Shown: piece after piece, positions 33,833-43,172 of the stretch
How positions within the stretch are numbered: the stretch's first letter is position 1
How the letters are laid out: each line of letters begins with the position of its first letter
Assembly: GCF_015477765.1 (NCBI RefSeq)
Contig: NZ_JADLQQ010000009.1
Span: 124,001 to 188,000 of the forward strand
DNA length: 64,000 nucleotides
Direction: 5' to 3'
DNA from: Nocardia transvalensis
GTDB lineage: Bacteria; Actinomycetota; Actinomycetes; Mycobacteriales; Mycobacteriaceae
Made by a program: the position numbers and the translations under genes
The notes under the pieces: model-generated
The model's input: only the letters and a program-made list of their open reading frames with translations
What the model was told of the DNA's origin: nothing
Databases searched by the model: none

Positions 33833-34440
33833 GCATCATGGATGAGGCTGTGTCGCAGCAGAATTCGGAGCAGATCGTCGATACCGGCGCCGGGGACCCG
33901 GATCGGTTGCAGCGGTTGTGGACGCCGTATCGGATGTCCTACATCACCGGTGCGGTCGCCGATCGGGACGCGCGGAAAGAAGGTGCGCCTCCCGGGCAGG
34001 AGGAACGGAAGACGGGTCACCCGTTCACCGAGATCCCCAAGATGTCCGACGAGGACGGCCTGGTGATCGCGCGGGGTGAGTGGGTGTACGCGGTGCTCAA
34101 CCTGTACCCCTACAACCCCGGACACATGATGGTGGTGCCGTATCGGCGGGTGGCCAACCTCGAGGATCTCACCGCCGAGGAGAGCGCCGAGCTGATGGCG
34201 TTCACCCAGCAGGCGATCCGGGTGATGAAGAAGGTGTCGCGGCCCGAGGGTTTCAATGTCGGCCTGAATCTCGGTGGGGTGGCGGGCGGTTCGCTCGCCG
34301 ACCACCTGCACCAGCACATCGTGCCGCGCTGGGGCGGTGACGCGAACTTCATCACCGTCGTCGGCGGGGTCAAGGTGATGCCGCAGTTGTTACGGGAGAC
34401 GCGGGCTCTGCTTGCGGCGGCCTGGAAGGAAGTCGAGTAG
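33829..34440 (+). CDS. HIT-family Ap4A phosphorylase-like protein
   Basis: A 203-residue HIT protein whose His triad is visible in HLHQHIVPRW near residue 155-165; YPYNPGHMMVVPYRRV is the preceding family block. It corresponds by order and sequence style to M. tuberculosis Rv2613c, reported as a diadenosine tetraphosphate phosphorylase. Aminoacyl-tRNA synthetases make Ap4A, so coupling to thrS is sensible. Start ATG 33829 overlaps the thrS stop. Confidence 0.93.
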   Translation: MSIMDEAVSQQNSEQIVDTGAGDPDRLQRLWTPYRMSYITGAVADRDARKEGAPPGQEERKTGHPFTEIPKMSDEDGLVIARGEWVYAVLNLYPYNPGHMMVVPYRRVANLEDLTAEESAELMAFTQQAIRVMKKVSRPEGFNVGLNLGGVAGGSLADHLHQHIVPRWGGDANFITVVGGVKVMPQLLRETRALLAAAWKEVE

Positions 34441-34441
34441 C

Positions 34442-35107
34442 GTGCTGAGCTTCTTCGGTCGTGAGACATTCGCCAAAGCGACTGCGCCCCTGGGCAAAGC
34501 GCTGGTGAGTACCGGGCTCACGCCCGATGCGATGACGCTGATCGGCACCACGGCCTCGATCGCGGCCGCGGTGACGCTGTTCCCGACCGATCACCTGTTC
34601 TGGGGAACGATGGTGATCTGGTTGTTCGTCATGTTCGACATGCTCGACGGCGCGATGGCCCGCGCCCGCGGCGGCGGCACGAAATACGGTGCGGTGCTGG
34701 ACGCCACCTGCGACCGGGTGGCCGACGGCGCCATCTTCGGTGCGCTCGCGTGGTGGGCGGTCTACAACGAGCACAGCAAACATCTGCTGCTGGCCACGCT
34801 CGTGGTGCTGGTCACCTCGCAGGTGATCTCCTACGCCAAGGCGCGCGCCGAGGCGAGCGGACTGTCCGCCGACGGCGGCCTGATCGAGCGCCCCGACCGC
34901 CTGGTGATCGTGCTGGTGGGTGCGGGCCTCACCGGTATCGGCGGCCACTGGGGCATCGAATGGCTCACGTACGCGGTGTATGTCGCGATGTACATCCTCG
35001 CCGTGCTCAGCATCGTCACCGTCTTCCAGCGGGTGCTGGCGGTCCGCAACTCCGTCGGTGCCCGCGATCTCATCACCCCGGCGCAGGCCTCGGGAGAGGG
35101 CCAATGA
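34442..35107 (+). CDS. pgsA: Phosphatidylinositol phosphate synthase
   Basis: A 221-residue CDP-alcohol phosphatidyltransferase with six membrane helices. The catalytic motif D-x2-D-G-x2-A-R-x8-G-x3-D-x3-D is present in DMLDGAMARARGGGTK followed by YGAVLDATCDR. It makes phosphatidylinositol phosphate from CDP-diacylglycerol and inositol phosphate, the first step toward PIM, LM and LAM lipids. The GTG at 34442 starts 1 bp after the HIT stop; the longer frame overlaps that gene. It corresponds to Rv2612c. Confidence 0.95.
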   Translation: MLSFFGRETFAKATAPLGKALVSTGLTPDAMTLIGTTASIAAAVTLFPTDHLFWGTMVIWLFVMFDMLDGAMARARGGGTKYGAVLDATCDRVADGAIFGALAWWAVYNEHSKHLLLATLVVLVTSQVISYAKARAEASGLSADGGLIERPDRLVIVLVGAGLTGIGGHWGIEWLTYAVYVAMYILAVLSIVTVFQRVLAVRNSVGARDLITPAQASGEGQ

Positions 35108-35154
35108 CCGACACGTCCCGGATTCGCTCCGGGCCGGCGAACTAGGGGCCCCGC

Positions 35155-36144
35155 ATGACAGACGTGAAATCCGCTCTCGCCGACAAGGCGTACGCGGCCG
35201 GATGGCGGCTGGTACGGGAACTGCCCGAGCGCACCGCGCGCCGGCTGTTCGACTACGGCGGCGACCGGGCGGGACGGCGGGCCAACCGGGCCGCGCATCG
35301 GACCGGGCAACCGAATCAGTTGCGCCGCAACCTCTCTCGCGTTCTCGGTGTCGAACCGATGGACGTGCCCGACGATCTGGTGCGCGCGAGCATGCGCTCC
35401 TATGCCCGCTACTGGTGCGAGGCGTTCCGGCTGCCGACGATGGATCATGCCGCACTGGCGAAATCGCCGCTGATGCCGGTGGACGGGCTCGAACATCTCG
35501 ATGCCGCCCTGGCGCAGGGGCGCGGGGTGGTGTTCGTGCTGCCGCACTCCGGCAACTGGGATATGGCGGGAGTGTGGCTGGTGCAGCACTACGGCCGCTT
35601 CGCCACGGTGGCCGAGCGGCTGAAACCGGAATCGCTGTTCGAACGGTTCGTCGCCTATCGGGAAAGCCTCGGCTTCGAGGTGTTCCCGCTCACCGGCGGT
35701 GAGCAGCCGCCGTTCAGGCAGCTGGCGGATCGCCTGCGGCAGAACAAGGTCGTATGCCTGCTGGGCGAGCGCGACCTGACCGGCAAGGGGGTGCCGGTGA
35801 CGTTCTTCGGCGAACGCACCTGGATGCCCGCGGGCGCAGCGAAATTGGCGATCGAGACCGGCGCCGCGCTCCTGCCGGTGCACGCCTGGTTCACCGTCGA
35901 CGAGCAGGGCCGGGAGGGCTGGGGCCTGAAGACCGAAGCACCGCTCGATGTTTCGGGTGGTGTCGCCGCGGCAACTCAGGCGTTGGCGGACCGGTTCGCG
36001 GCCAATATCGCCGAGCATCCCGCCGACTGGCACATGCTGCAACCGCTGTGGGAGGCCGACCTCTCCGATGCCCGCCGCGCCCGGATCGCCGGGGCTCCCG
36101 GCCACAAGCAGGCTGGGGATGTGGGAGACGAGGCGGCGTTATGA
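35155..36144 (+). CDS. Phosphatidylinositol mannoside acyltransferase (PatA-like)
   Basis: A 329-residue acyltransferase of the LPLAT/HtrB type, corresponding to Rv2611c. The catalytic H-x4-D motif is in LPHSGNWDMAGVW, with GERDLTGKGVPVTFFG further on. It adds an acyl chain to mannose of PIM at the inner face of the membrane. Position between pgsA and pimA supports this. A 47-bp gap with a small hairpin separates it from pgsA. Its stop overlaps the pimA start (ATGA). Confidence 0.93.
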   Translation: MTDVKSALADKAYAAGWRLVRELPERTARRLFDYGGDRAGRRANRAAHRTGQPNQLRRNLSRVLGVEPMDVPDDLVRASMRSYARYWCEAFRLPTMDHAALAKSPLMPVDGLEHLDAALAQGRGVVFVLPHSGNWDMAGVWLVQHYGRFATVAERLKPESLFERFVAYRESLGFEVFPLTGGEQPPFRQLADRLRQNKVVCLLGERDLTGKGVPVTFFGERTWMPAGAAKLAIETGAALLPVHAWFTVDEQGREGWGLKTEAPLDVSGGVAAATQALADRFAANIAEHPADWHMLQPLWEADLSDARRARIAGAPGHKQAGDVGDEAAL

Positions 36145-37265
36145 AGATCGGCATGGTCTGCCCGTACTCGTTCGATGTGCCGGGCGGGGTGCAGTCGCAT
36201 GTCGTGGAGCTGGCACAGGTGCTGATCGAGCGCGGGCACAAGGTGAGTGTGCTGGCCCCGGCGGCCGACGACACGCCGCTGCCGGATTTCGTGGTGTCGG
36301 CGGGTAAGGCGGTACCGATTCCCTACAACGGCTCGGTGGCGCGGTTGTCGTTCGGGCCCACCGCCTACACCCGCATCCGCCGGTGGATCACCGACAACAA
36401 CTTCGACGTGCTGCACATCCATGAACCGAATGCGCCGAGCCTGTCGATGCTGGCGTTGAAGATCGCCGAGGGCCCGATCGTGGCCACCTTCCACACCTCG
36501 ACCACGAAATCGTTGGTGCTCAGCACCTTTCAGGGCGTGCTGCGGCCCTACCACGAGAAGATCGCGGGCCGGATCGCGGTCTCGGAACTGGCGCGGCGGT
36601 GGCAGGTGGAGGCGCTGGGCGGGGATGCCGTGGAGATCCCGAACGGTGTCGACGTCCCGGCGTTCGCACACGCCCCGCTGCTGGACGGCTATCCGCGCCC
36701 GGGCGGCACGGTGTTGTTCCTGGGCCGCTACGACGAACCCCGCAAGGGGATGGCGGTACTGCTGGCCGCGCTGCCGGAGGTCGTGCGCCGCCATCCCGAT
36801 GTCGAGATTCTGATCGTCGGCCGCGGCGACGAGGAGCGGCTGCGCCGCGAGGCCGGGGAGTATGCGCGGCATCTGACACTGCTCGGGCAGGTGTCGGATG
36901 CGGAGAAGGCCTCGGCGATGCGCAGCGCCGATGTCTACTGCGCCCCCAATATCGGTGGCGAGAGCTTCGGCATCGTGCTGGTGGAGGCGATGGCCGCCGG
37001 AACCGCGGTGGTGGCCAGCGAATTGGACGCCTTCCGCCGCGTGCTGCGCGACGGATTCGCCGGAACTCTTGTGCCCGTGGGCGATTCGGCGCGGCTGGCG
37101 GGGGCGCTGAACGACCTGCTGGCCGATCCGGCGCGCCGCGAGGATTTGGTGCGCGCCGCCAATCAGGTCGTCGGTGAATACGATTGGCCGGTGGTGGCCG
37201 AACAGATCCTGCGTGTCTACGAGACGGTGACCGTCGGCGACAGCCGGGTGAGGGTCGCCGGATGA
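36141..37265 (+). CDS. pimA: Phosphatidylinositol alpha-mannosyltransferase
   Basis: A 374-residue GT4 glycosyltransferase. The N-terminal domain has MVCPYSFDVPGGVQSHVVELA; the C-terminal GDP-mannose-binding domain has FLGRYDEPRKGMAVLL and the EX7E region in GGESFGIVLVEAMAAGTAVV. It adds the first mannose of phosphatidylinositol mannosides on the cytoplasmic face. ATG 36141 matches the family start; the longer frame overlaps the acyltransferase gene. It corresponds to Rv2610c. Confidence 0.97.
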   Translation: MKIGMVCPYSFDVPGGVQSHVVELAQVLIERGHKVSVLAPAADDTPLPDFVVSAGKAVPIPYNGSVARLSFGPTAYTRIRRWITDNNFDVLHIHEPNAPSLSMLALKIAEGPIVATFHTSTTKSLVLSTFQGVLRPYHEKIAGRIAVSELARRWQVEALGGDAVEIPNGVDVPAFAHAPLLDGYPRPGGTVLFLGRYDEPRKGMAVLLAALPEVVRRHPDVEILIVGRGDEERLRREAGEYARHLTLLGQVSDAEKASAMRSADVYCAPNIGGESFGIVLVEAMAAGTAVVASELDAFRRVLRDGFAGTLVPVGDSARLAGALNDLLADPARREDLVRAANQVVGEYDWPVVAEQILRVYETVTVGDSRVRVAG

Positions 37266-38308
37266 TCACCTTCTCCGCGACCGCGATCCTGATCCTCGCG
37301 CTGATCGCGGCGCTGGTCATCGCGGCCGGTGTCTGGGCGTATTCGACCGCCAATCGGCTGGACCGCCTGCACGTGCGCGGCGATCAGGCCCAGCACGCCC
37401 TGGAGGCCGCGCTGGCGCGGCGGGCGGTGGTGGCGCGAGCGGTGGCGCTGGCGGTCGCCGGTCCCGGAGCCGATCCGGGGGCGGCCGATCAGGCCAAACG
37501 CCTGCACACCCTGGCGGATCGGGCCGAGCGGGCGAACTGGACCGACCGCGAGACCGCCGAGAATCAGCTGGCGGCGGCCCTGGCCGCGGTCGATATCGCG
37601 CTGCTGCCACCGCAGTTGGTGGCCGAACTCGCCGACGCCGAGGCGCGGGTGCTGATCGCCCGCCGCTTCCACAACGATGCCGTCCGCGACACCCTCGCCC
37701 TGCGCACCAGGAGACTCGTCAGGCTGCTGCACCTCGGTGGTACCGCGCCGCTGCCCACCTATTTCGAGATCGCCGAGCGCGTCACGCCGGCCGCGAGCAC
37801 CGGACTCGAGGTCGATGACGTGCGCACCTCGGCGCGGGTCGCGCTGCTCGACGAGCAGGATCGAGTGCTGCTGATGCGCGGCCACGACCCGCAGACCCCG
37901 GATATGCCGTTCTGGTTCACCGTCGGCGGCGGTGTCGAACCGGGAGAATCCCTGCGCGCGGCCGCGGTTCGGGAGCTGTGGGAGGAGACGGGACTGGCGT
38001 TGGACTCCTCCGGGCTGCGCGGTCCCATTTGGCGGCGCGTGGCGGTCTTCCCCTTCAACGGTGAGCTGATCCGCTCGGAGGAATTGTTCTTCGTCGCCCG
38101 CACCAAGGAGTTCGAACCCAAGGCCGCGAATCCGACGGTGTGGGAACGCCGCTGCGTCTCCGCCTACAAATGGTGCACCCCCGGCGATATCGTCGAATTC
38201 GACCGCACCGGCGAAACGGTCTACCCCTACAACCTCGACCAGCTACTGCCGGAAGCGGCCGCCGCCGCCTCCGGCATCACCGACCCCGAGGTACGTTCCA
38301 TCCGCTGA
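37262..38308 (+). CDS. Membrane-anchored Nudix hydrolase
   Basis: A 348-residue protein corresponding to Rv2609c. It has an N-terminal membrane helix (ILALIAALVIAAGVWAY), then a helical LemA-like region to about residue 165, then a Nudix domain with the box GGGVEPGESLRAAAVRELWE continuing ETGLAL. Nudix enzymes cleave nucleoside diphosphates linked to another group; the substrate is unknown. Start ATG 37262 overlaps the pimA stop, so it is co-translated with the PIM genes. Confidence 0.92.
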   Translation: MITFSATAILILALIAALVIAAGVWAYSTANRLDRLHVRGDQAQHALEAALARRAVVARAVALAVAGPGADPGAADQAKRLHTLADRAERANWTDRETAENQLAAALAAVDIALLPPQLVAELADAEARVLIARRFHNDAVRDTLALRTRRLVRLLHLGGTAPLPTYFEIAERVTPAASTGLEVDDVRTSARVALLDEQDRVLLMRGHDPQTPDMPFWFTVGGGVEPGESLRAAAVRELWEETGLALDSSGLRGPIWRRVAVFPFNGELIRSEELFFVARTKEFEPKAANPTVWERRCVSAYKWCTPGDIVEFDRTGETVYPYNLDQLLPEAAAAASGITDPEVRSIR

Positions 38309-38411
38309 TCGGGCGTACACACGCCAGGTTTGGGGGGCGGACGTGCCACGGCCGGAACGGATATCGTCGGCTCCGGTAACGAGGCGGGTTGTCGATTAGG
38401 ACGAGAGGGCG

Positions 38412-38957
38412 ATGGTGAGCGTTGAGCGGGTGCCGGGTGGGGCGGCCGATGACGAGAGACTGGTGGCGGGGCTGACCGCACTGGTCAATACGGTGTACGC
38501 CGAGGCCGAGGACGGGATTTGGCGGGAGGGGGCCCAGCGCACGACCGCCTCGGAGATCGCCGGGCTCATTGCCGACGGGGAGATCGCGGTGCGCCGCCTG
38601 GCCGACGGTTCGGTTGCCGGGGCCGTGCGGGTGCAGCGGCTCGGCGAGGGGCTGGGGGAGTTCGGCATGCTGGCGTGTGACCCGCGGCTGCGCGGCAGCG
38701 GGATCGGCCGCGAGCTGGTCGATTTCGCGGAATCGTGGTGTGCCGGGCAGGGTGCCTCGGCCATGCAGCTCGAACTGCTCGTTCCCCGCACCTGGGTTCA
38801 TCCGATGAAGGACTTCCTGGACCGGTGGTACACGCGGCTGGGTTATCGCGTGGTCCGGCGCGGGTCGCTGGAGGAGAGCTATCCGCACCTGGTGGCGGAT
38901 CTCGCGACGCCGTGCGACTTCCTCATCTACCGCAAACCGTTGTCCGCGGGCAGCTAG
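38412..38957 (+). CDS. GNAT-family N-acetyltransferase
   Basis: A 181-residue GNAT protein. The acetyl-CoA-binding motif A is visible as MLACDPRLRGSGIGRELVDFAE, followed by QLELLVPRTWVHPMKDFLDRWY and LGYRVVRRG. The acceptor cannot be inferred. It is absent from the equivalent place in M. tuberculosis as I recall it, so it belongs to a small insertion between the Nudix gene and pdxS. It converges with the hydrolase gene, overlapping it by 4 bp. Confidence 0.88.
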   Translation: MVSVERVPGGAADDERLVAGLTALVNTVYAEAEDGIWREGAQRTTASEIAGLIADGEIAVRRLADGSVAGAVRVQRLGEGLGEFGMLACDPRLRGSGIGRELVDFAESWCAGQGASAMQLELLVPRTWVHPMKDFLDRWYTRLGYRVVRRGSLEESYPHLVADLATPCDFLIYRKPLSAGS

Positions 38958-39820
38958 CTGTCGAACCACTCCAAGACCAGGCGGGCGACCTCGTCGGGAC
39001 GCTCGAGGTGCATGAAATGCCCGGCCCCGCCGAGGATTTCGACGCGCGAGCCCGGGGCCAGCGCGTCGGAGACGTCGGCGAAGCCGGAGGGAGGGATGCA
39101 GCCGTCGTCGGCGCCCGCGAGGACCAGCAGCGGAACGGGCTCGGGGCCTTCGGTCCTCGCCGCCAGCGCGGCGAGCTGCGGATCGTGCAGGGAGGTGTCG
39201 ATATTGGCGCGGTAGATGCGCAGGGCGTTGGCGATGACGGCGGGATCGCCGTAGAGCGCGTGGATGCGGTCGCGATGCTCACCCGGGTCCAGGCCGGGGG
39301 ACCAGGTCGACCAGAGATGGTCGATGAGGTCGCGATCGGCCGTCAGGGTCGTCTCGGCGAGTCCGTGCACCTGGAACAGCCAGATGTAGAAGAACCGTTG
39401 CAGCTGAGCAGGATCGGCGAACAGGCGGCGGAGGGTTCCGGGCGGTGGCACCGCCATCGTCACCGCTCGGCGCACCCGCTCCGGCCAGGCGGCGGCCGCC
39501 CGGCCGACCATGCCCGCGCCGATATCGTGGCCGATCATGTCGATGCCATCGGGATCCAAGGCCTCGGCGACCGCGGCGGCGTCGGCGGCCAGGGTGAGGC
39601 CGTCGGCGTAGGTCAAGGCGTCCGCCGTCGCCGGATGGTGGCCGCGCAGGAAAGGCGCCACCACCCGGCGGCCCGCCGCGACGAGCCGCTCGGCGAGCGG
39701 GCCGAAGGTCGCGGGATGATCGGGAAATCCGTGCCAGCACACCACGATCGGACCGTCTCCGGCGGCCAGGGCGGGGAAGTTCAGCCGGTCGGTCTCGACG
39801 ACGATCTCTTCGAACTGCAC
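38954..39820 (-). CDS. Alpha/beta hydrolase, epoxide-hydrolase-like
   Basis: A protein of about 288 residues with an alpha/beta-hydrolase fold. CWHGFPDHPATF carries the oxyanion HGFPD motif; the nucleophile elbow GHDIGAGMVGR has Asp instead of Ser, as in epoxide hydrolases and haloalkane dehalogenases; the charge-relay acid and His are likely in LAGADDGCIPP and GAGHFMHLE. GTG 39820 (MQFEEIVVETD) is preferred to ATG 39844, because GAGGGG lies only upstream of the former. It may detoxify epoxides or esters. Confidence 0.85.
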   Translation of the reverse strand: MQFEEIVVETDRLNFPALAAGDGPIVVCWHGFPDHPATFGPLAERLVAAGRRVVAPFLRGHHPATADALTYADGLTLAADAAAVAEALDPDGIDMIGHDIGAGMVGRAAAAWPERVRRAVTMAVPPPGTLRRLFADPAQLQRFFYIWLFQVHGLAETTLTADRDLIDHLWSTWSPGLDPGEHRDRIHALYGDPAVIANALRIYRANIDTSLHDPQLAALAARTEGPEPVPLLVLAGADDGCIPPSGFADVSDALAPGSRVEILGGAGHFMHLERPDEVARLVLEWFDS

Positions 39821-39862
39821 CCCCTCACCGTATCGGCGGACCATCCGGTGTGCGCGGTGTTG

Positions 39863-40315
39863 CTACCGATCGGCGGTATCGGTCTCCGGACCGGACGCGA
39901 CGATCGAGGACACCGGAGTGCCGATTTCGATGGTGCGGCTGACCGTGCACAGCCGGTCGTGCGAGGACTTGACCGCGCGGGGCAGGATCTTGCGGGCGTC
40001 GTCGCCGCCCTTGCCGTCGGGGAAGGTGACGCGGAACCGAACCTCGAGGTCGGTCATGTGGGCGCCGAGCTCATCGCTGATCTTGTTGCCCGACACCGCA
40101 ACCGTGAACTCGCTCGGTTCGGCGTGGCGGCTGGTCGCGATGTCCACATCGATCGCGGTGCAGCCGCCCAGCGCGGCGAGCAGCAGCTCGACCGGCGTGA
40201 AGTCGGCGTCGTCGCCGGAGCCGAAGACGATGTCGCCGCCTCGGGGATTGGTCGCCCGGTATCGTCCGGCGGCGGTCCGTTCGATCCGAACCGACCGCAA
40301 GCTGTCGTCAGTCAT
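39863..40315 (-). CDS. OsmC-family protein
   Basis: A 150-residue OsmC-like protein. It contains FTPVELLLAALGGCTAIDVD, with the first peroxidatic-type Cys, and SSHDRLCTVSRTIEIG with the second Cys near the C-terminus. Classical OsmC/Ohr reduce organic hydroperoxides via these two Cys. ATG 40315 is the start. It sits 42 bp beyond the hydrolase start, so the two may form an operon. Confidence 0.9.
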   Translation of the reverse strand: MTDDSLRSVRIERTAAGRYRATNPRGGDIVFGSGDDADFTPVELLLAALGGCTAIDVDIATSRHAEPSEFTVAVSGNKISDELGAHMTDLEVRFRVTFPDGKGGDDARKILPRAVKSSHDRLCTVSRTIEIGTPVSSIVASGPETDTADR

Positions 40316-40430
40316 GGCTACGACACTAGGCCCGATGAAGATGTGAGCTGTCTCATGATCCGTTATGGTCGGAACCGGTTTGCCGCGCACTCGGTGTGGT
40401 GAAACCGATGCGTTGGAGGTGAGGCACAAC

Positions 40431-40529
40431 ATGCCGATGTCGTATCTGCTGCACGATTTCCTACTGCCCTATCTGGGGGAGGAGGCCGCGACGTACTGGG
40501 CGCAGCTGCTGGTCGTCTACCCGCTGTAG
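40431..40529 (+). CDS. Candidate 32-residue small protein
   Basis: A short frame, ATG to TAG, encodes MPMSYLLHDFLLPYLG followed by EEAATYWAQLLVVYPL: amphipathic, rich in Leu, Tyr and Trp. A strong ribosome site GGAGGTGAG sits about 7-8 bp upstream. It is divergent from OsmC and about 150 bp before pdxS. No family is recognised. Short frames arise by chance, but the ribosome site and fit of the start make this one credible. Confidence 0.5.
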   Translation: MPMSYLLHDFLLPYLGEEAATYWAQLLVVYPL

Positions 40530-40676
40530 CGGTGGGGTAACCGGGCGTCGGGGCGGTTCCCGGCGCAGGCAGTCCAGTGGTCTCCGACTGGCTATGAAGT
40601 GGCCTGGTCCGGACGCCTAGAATCGTGATGTTCGATTCCGAATGATCCGATTCAGCCGAAGACCAGGAGTTTGCCC

Positions 40677-41579
40677 GTGACTACGCCCGAAACCGCCCCG
40701 ACGACCGGCACCGCCCGCGTGAAGCGCGGCATGGCCGAGATGCTCAAGGGTGGGGTGATCATGGACGTCGTCACCCCGGATCAGGCCAAGATCGCCGAGG
40801 ACGCCGGTGCGGTCGCGGTCATGGCGCTGGAGCGGGTGCCCGCCGACATCCGCGCCCAGGGCGGGGTGGCGCGCATGAGCGATCCCGATCTGATCGACGG
40901 CATCATCAACGCCGTCTCCATCCCGGTTATGGCCAAGGCGCGGATCGGCCACTTCGTGGAGGCGCAGATCCTGCAGAGCCTCGGCGTCGACTACATCGAC
41001 GAGTCCGAGGTGCTGACTCCCGCGGACTACGAGCACCACATCGACAAGTGGCAGTTCACCGTCCCGTTCGTGTGCGGCGCCACCAATCTGGGCGAGGCGC
41101 TGCGCCGCATCACCGAGGGCGCGGCCATGATCCGCTCCAAGGGTGAGGCCGGCACCGGCGACGTCTCCAACGCCACCACCCACATGCGCAAGATCCGCCA
41201 GGAGATCCGCCGCCTGCAGTCGCTGCCCGAGGACGAGCTGTATGTCGCGGCCAAGGAGCTGCAGGCCCCTTACGAGCTGGTGCGCGAGATTGCCGAAACC
41301 GGCAAGCTGCCGGTCGTGCTGTTCACCGCCGGTGGCATCGCCACCCCGGCCGACGCGGCGATGATGATGCAGCTGGGTGCCGAGGGCGTATTCGTCGGCT
41401 CGGGCATCTTCAAGTCCGGCAACCCGGCCGAGCGCGCCGCCGCCATCGTCAAGGCCACCACCTTCTACGACGACCCGGACGTGCTGGCCAAGGTCTCCCG
41501 CGGACTGGGCGAGGCCATGGTCGGCATCAACGTCGAGGAGATCCCGGAGCCCCACCGCCTCGCCGAGCGCGGCTGGTAG
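40677..41579 (+). CDS. pdxS: Pyridoxal 5'-phosphate synthase subunit PdxS
   Basis: A 300-residue TIM-barrel synthase subunit. Very conserved blocks are GGVIMDVVTPDQAKIAEDAG, the MAKARIGHFVEAQIL substrate Lys region, DYIDESEVLTPAD, and the PFVCGATNLGEALRRI and GEAGTGDV segments. With PdxT it makes PLP from ribose 5-phosphate, glyceraldehyde 3-phosphate and ammonia. GTG 40677 has AGGAG 7 bp upstream, better than TTG 40671. A -10-like TAGAAT lies at 40618-40623. Its partner pdxT is 13 kb away because of the accessory island. Confidence 0.98.
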   Translation: MTTPETAPTTGTARVKRGMAEMLKGGVIMDVVTPDQAKIAEDAGAVAVMALERVPADIRAQGGVARMSDPDLIDGIINAVSIPVMAKARIGHFVEAQILQSLGVDYIDESEVLTPADYEHHIDKWQFTVPFVCGATNLGEALRRITEGAAMIRSKGEAGTGDVSNATTHMRKIRQEIRRLQSLPEDELYVAAKELQAPYELVREIAETGKLPVVLFTAGGIATPADAAMMMQLGAEGVFVGSGIFKSGNPAERAAAIVKATTFYDDPDVLAKVSRGLGEAMVGINVEEIPEPHRLAERGW

Positions 41580-41590
41580 TTCCCACCCAC

Positions 41591-41626
41591 AGCGCGCCCT
41601 CGAGCCTCCCGGCACGAGGGCGCGCT
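41591..41626 (+). terminator. Terminator after pdxS
   Basis: AGCGCGCCCTCG and CGAGGGCGCGCT form a perfect 12-bp stem over a 12-nt loop, followed by CGTCTTTC. It starts 12 bp after the pdxS stop. Confidence 0.85.
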
Positions 41627-41786
41627 CGTCTTTCATGTGAGCGAGCAATGTCGCTGTCTCTACGCCTGAGTGTGCCTGCGAGACTGCTCGCTCACCGAAT
41701 CTCGCTTCGGGGGGCGGGGTTACGCTGAGCGGCGCGGGCGGGCGTTGGTTCGTTCGATTACTCAGTGTGGGAAGGGGAGTCGCGGG

Positions 41787-43172
41787 ATGTTGTTGCCGTC
41801 GACCGAGCGGGCGTTGTTGCGGCGGGTTGCCGTTGAGCAGGCGGAGTATCGGGTGCCCTCGCTGATTGCTGCCGTGGTGCGGGACGGGGAGCTGGTGTGG
41901 TCGGGGGCCCGGGGGCGGGTCGAGGGGAGTCGGCCGACCACCGACACGCAGTACCGTATCGGGTCGATCACCAAGTCGATGGTGGGCACCGTGGTGATGC
42001 GGCTGCGTGACGAGGGCAAGCTCGATCTGGCGGATCCACTGGCAAAGTACGTGCCCGGCGCGCCGCTGGGGGACCGGACGGTGGCGCAGCTGCTGTCGCA
42101 CACGTCCGGCCTGCGCGCGGAATCTCCCGGCGACTGGTGGGAGCGCACCGAGGGTGGGGACTGGGCCGAGCTCGCCGACAGTCTGGACGGTGACGCGGGC
42201 AGCAAGGCGCTGCTGCATCGGGCGGGTCGGCGGTTCCACTACTCCAATGTCGGCTTCGCCGCGCTCGGCGAGTTGGTCGCGCGGTTGCGCGGGCACAGCT
42301 GGTTCGAGGCGGTGCGCGCCGAGGTGCTCGTCCCGCTGGGCATGGGCCGCACCACTGTGTTGCCCGCTGCCCCGCATGCCACCGGTTGGGCGGTGCATCC
42401 CTGGGCGGATGTGGTGCTGGCCGAGCCGTCGCACGACAACGGGGCGATGGGGGCGGCCGGTCAGTTGTGGTCCACGGCGCGGGACCTGGCCCGCTGGACG
42501 GCGTTCATCGGCGGTGACACCGGGGACGTGCTGAAGGCCGACACGCTGGCGGAGATGCGCGAACCGGCCGCGGTCGAGGACGGCGACGAGTGGGACTCCG
42601 GGTATGGGCTGGGCCTGCAGTTGCAGCGGCGCAAGGGCCGTCGGCTGGCCGGACACACCGGGGCCATGCCCGGCTTCATCGCCACCGTCTGGGCCGATCC
42701 CAAAGACCGCACCGGCGTGCTGTTCCTGTCGAACACCACCTACGGCGGCATCCGCGGCGGTCTGGCCGGCGCCATGCTGGACATCCTGGCCGAGCACGAG
42801 CCGAACTTGCCCGAGGAATGGCTGCCCGCGCCCACCGTGGACCCGAAGCTGTTGGCGCTCACCGGAACCTGGTACTGGGGCACCGCCTCGATCGCGCTGC
42901 ACCTGCGGGCCGATGGCCTGCTCGAGCTGAAAGCCCTCGCGCACGGCGGGCGGCAGTCCCGGTTCCGCCCCGAGGCCGACGGCTCCTGGACCGGACTGGA
43001 CGGCTACTACGCCGGCGAGCGCATGCAGGTCGTGCGCGACTCCGACGGCACGCCACAGCGGCTGGAACTCGTGAGCTACGTGTTCACCCGCGCCCCCTAC
43101 GAACCGGCCGAGCCCATCCCCGGTGGTGTCGACCCGGCGGGCTGGCAGGGCCGGGGTACAAGCGCTCAGTAG
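41787..43172 (+). CDS. Serine hydrolase, class C beta-lactamase fold
   Basis: A 461-residue protein of the beta-lactamase-related serine hydrolase family. The nucleophile motif S-x-x-K is in GSITKSMVGT, the Tyr-x-Asn motif in FHYSNVGFAALG, and the third motif region is probably HTGAMPGF. The C-terminal extension (about 350-461) is a beta-rich domain as in ClbP/EstB-like relatives. No signal peptide is evident, so it may act in the cytoplasm. ATG 41787 has AAGGGGAG upstream. It starts the accessory island after pdxS. Confidence 0.87.
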   Translation: MLLPSTERALLRRVAVEQAEYRVPSLIAAVVRDGELVWSGARGRVEGSRPTTDTQYRIGSITKSMVGTVVMRLRDEGKLDLADPLAKYVPGAPLGDRTVAQLLSHTSGLRAESPGDWWERTEGGDWAELADSLDGDAGSKALLHRAGRRFHYSNVGFAALGELVARLRGHSWFEAVRAEVLVPLGMGRTTVLPAAPHATGWAVHPWADVVLAEPSHDNGAMGAAGQLWSTARDLARWTAFIGGDTGDVLKADTLAEMREPAAVEDGDEWDSGYGLGLQLQRRKGRRLAGHTGAMPGFIATVWADPKDRTGVLFLSNTTYGGIRGGLAGAMLDILAEHEPNLPEEWLPAPTVDPKLLALTGTWYWGTASIALHLRADGLLELKALAHGGRQSRFRPEADGSWTGLDGYYAGERMQVVRDSDGTPQRLELVSYVFTRAPYEPAEPIPGGVDPAGWQGRGTSAQ

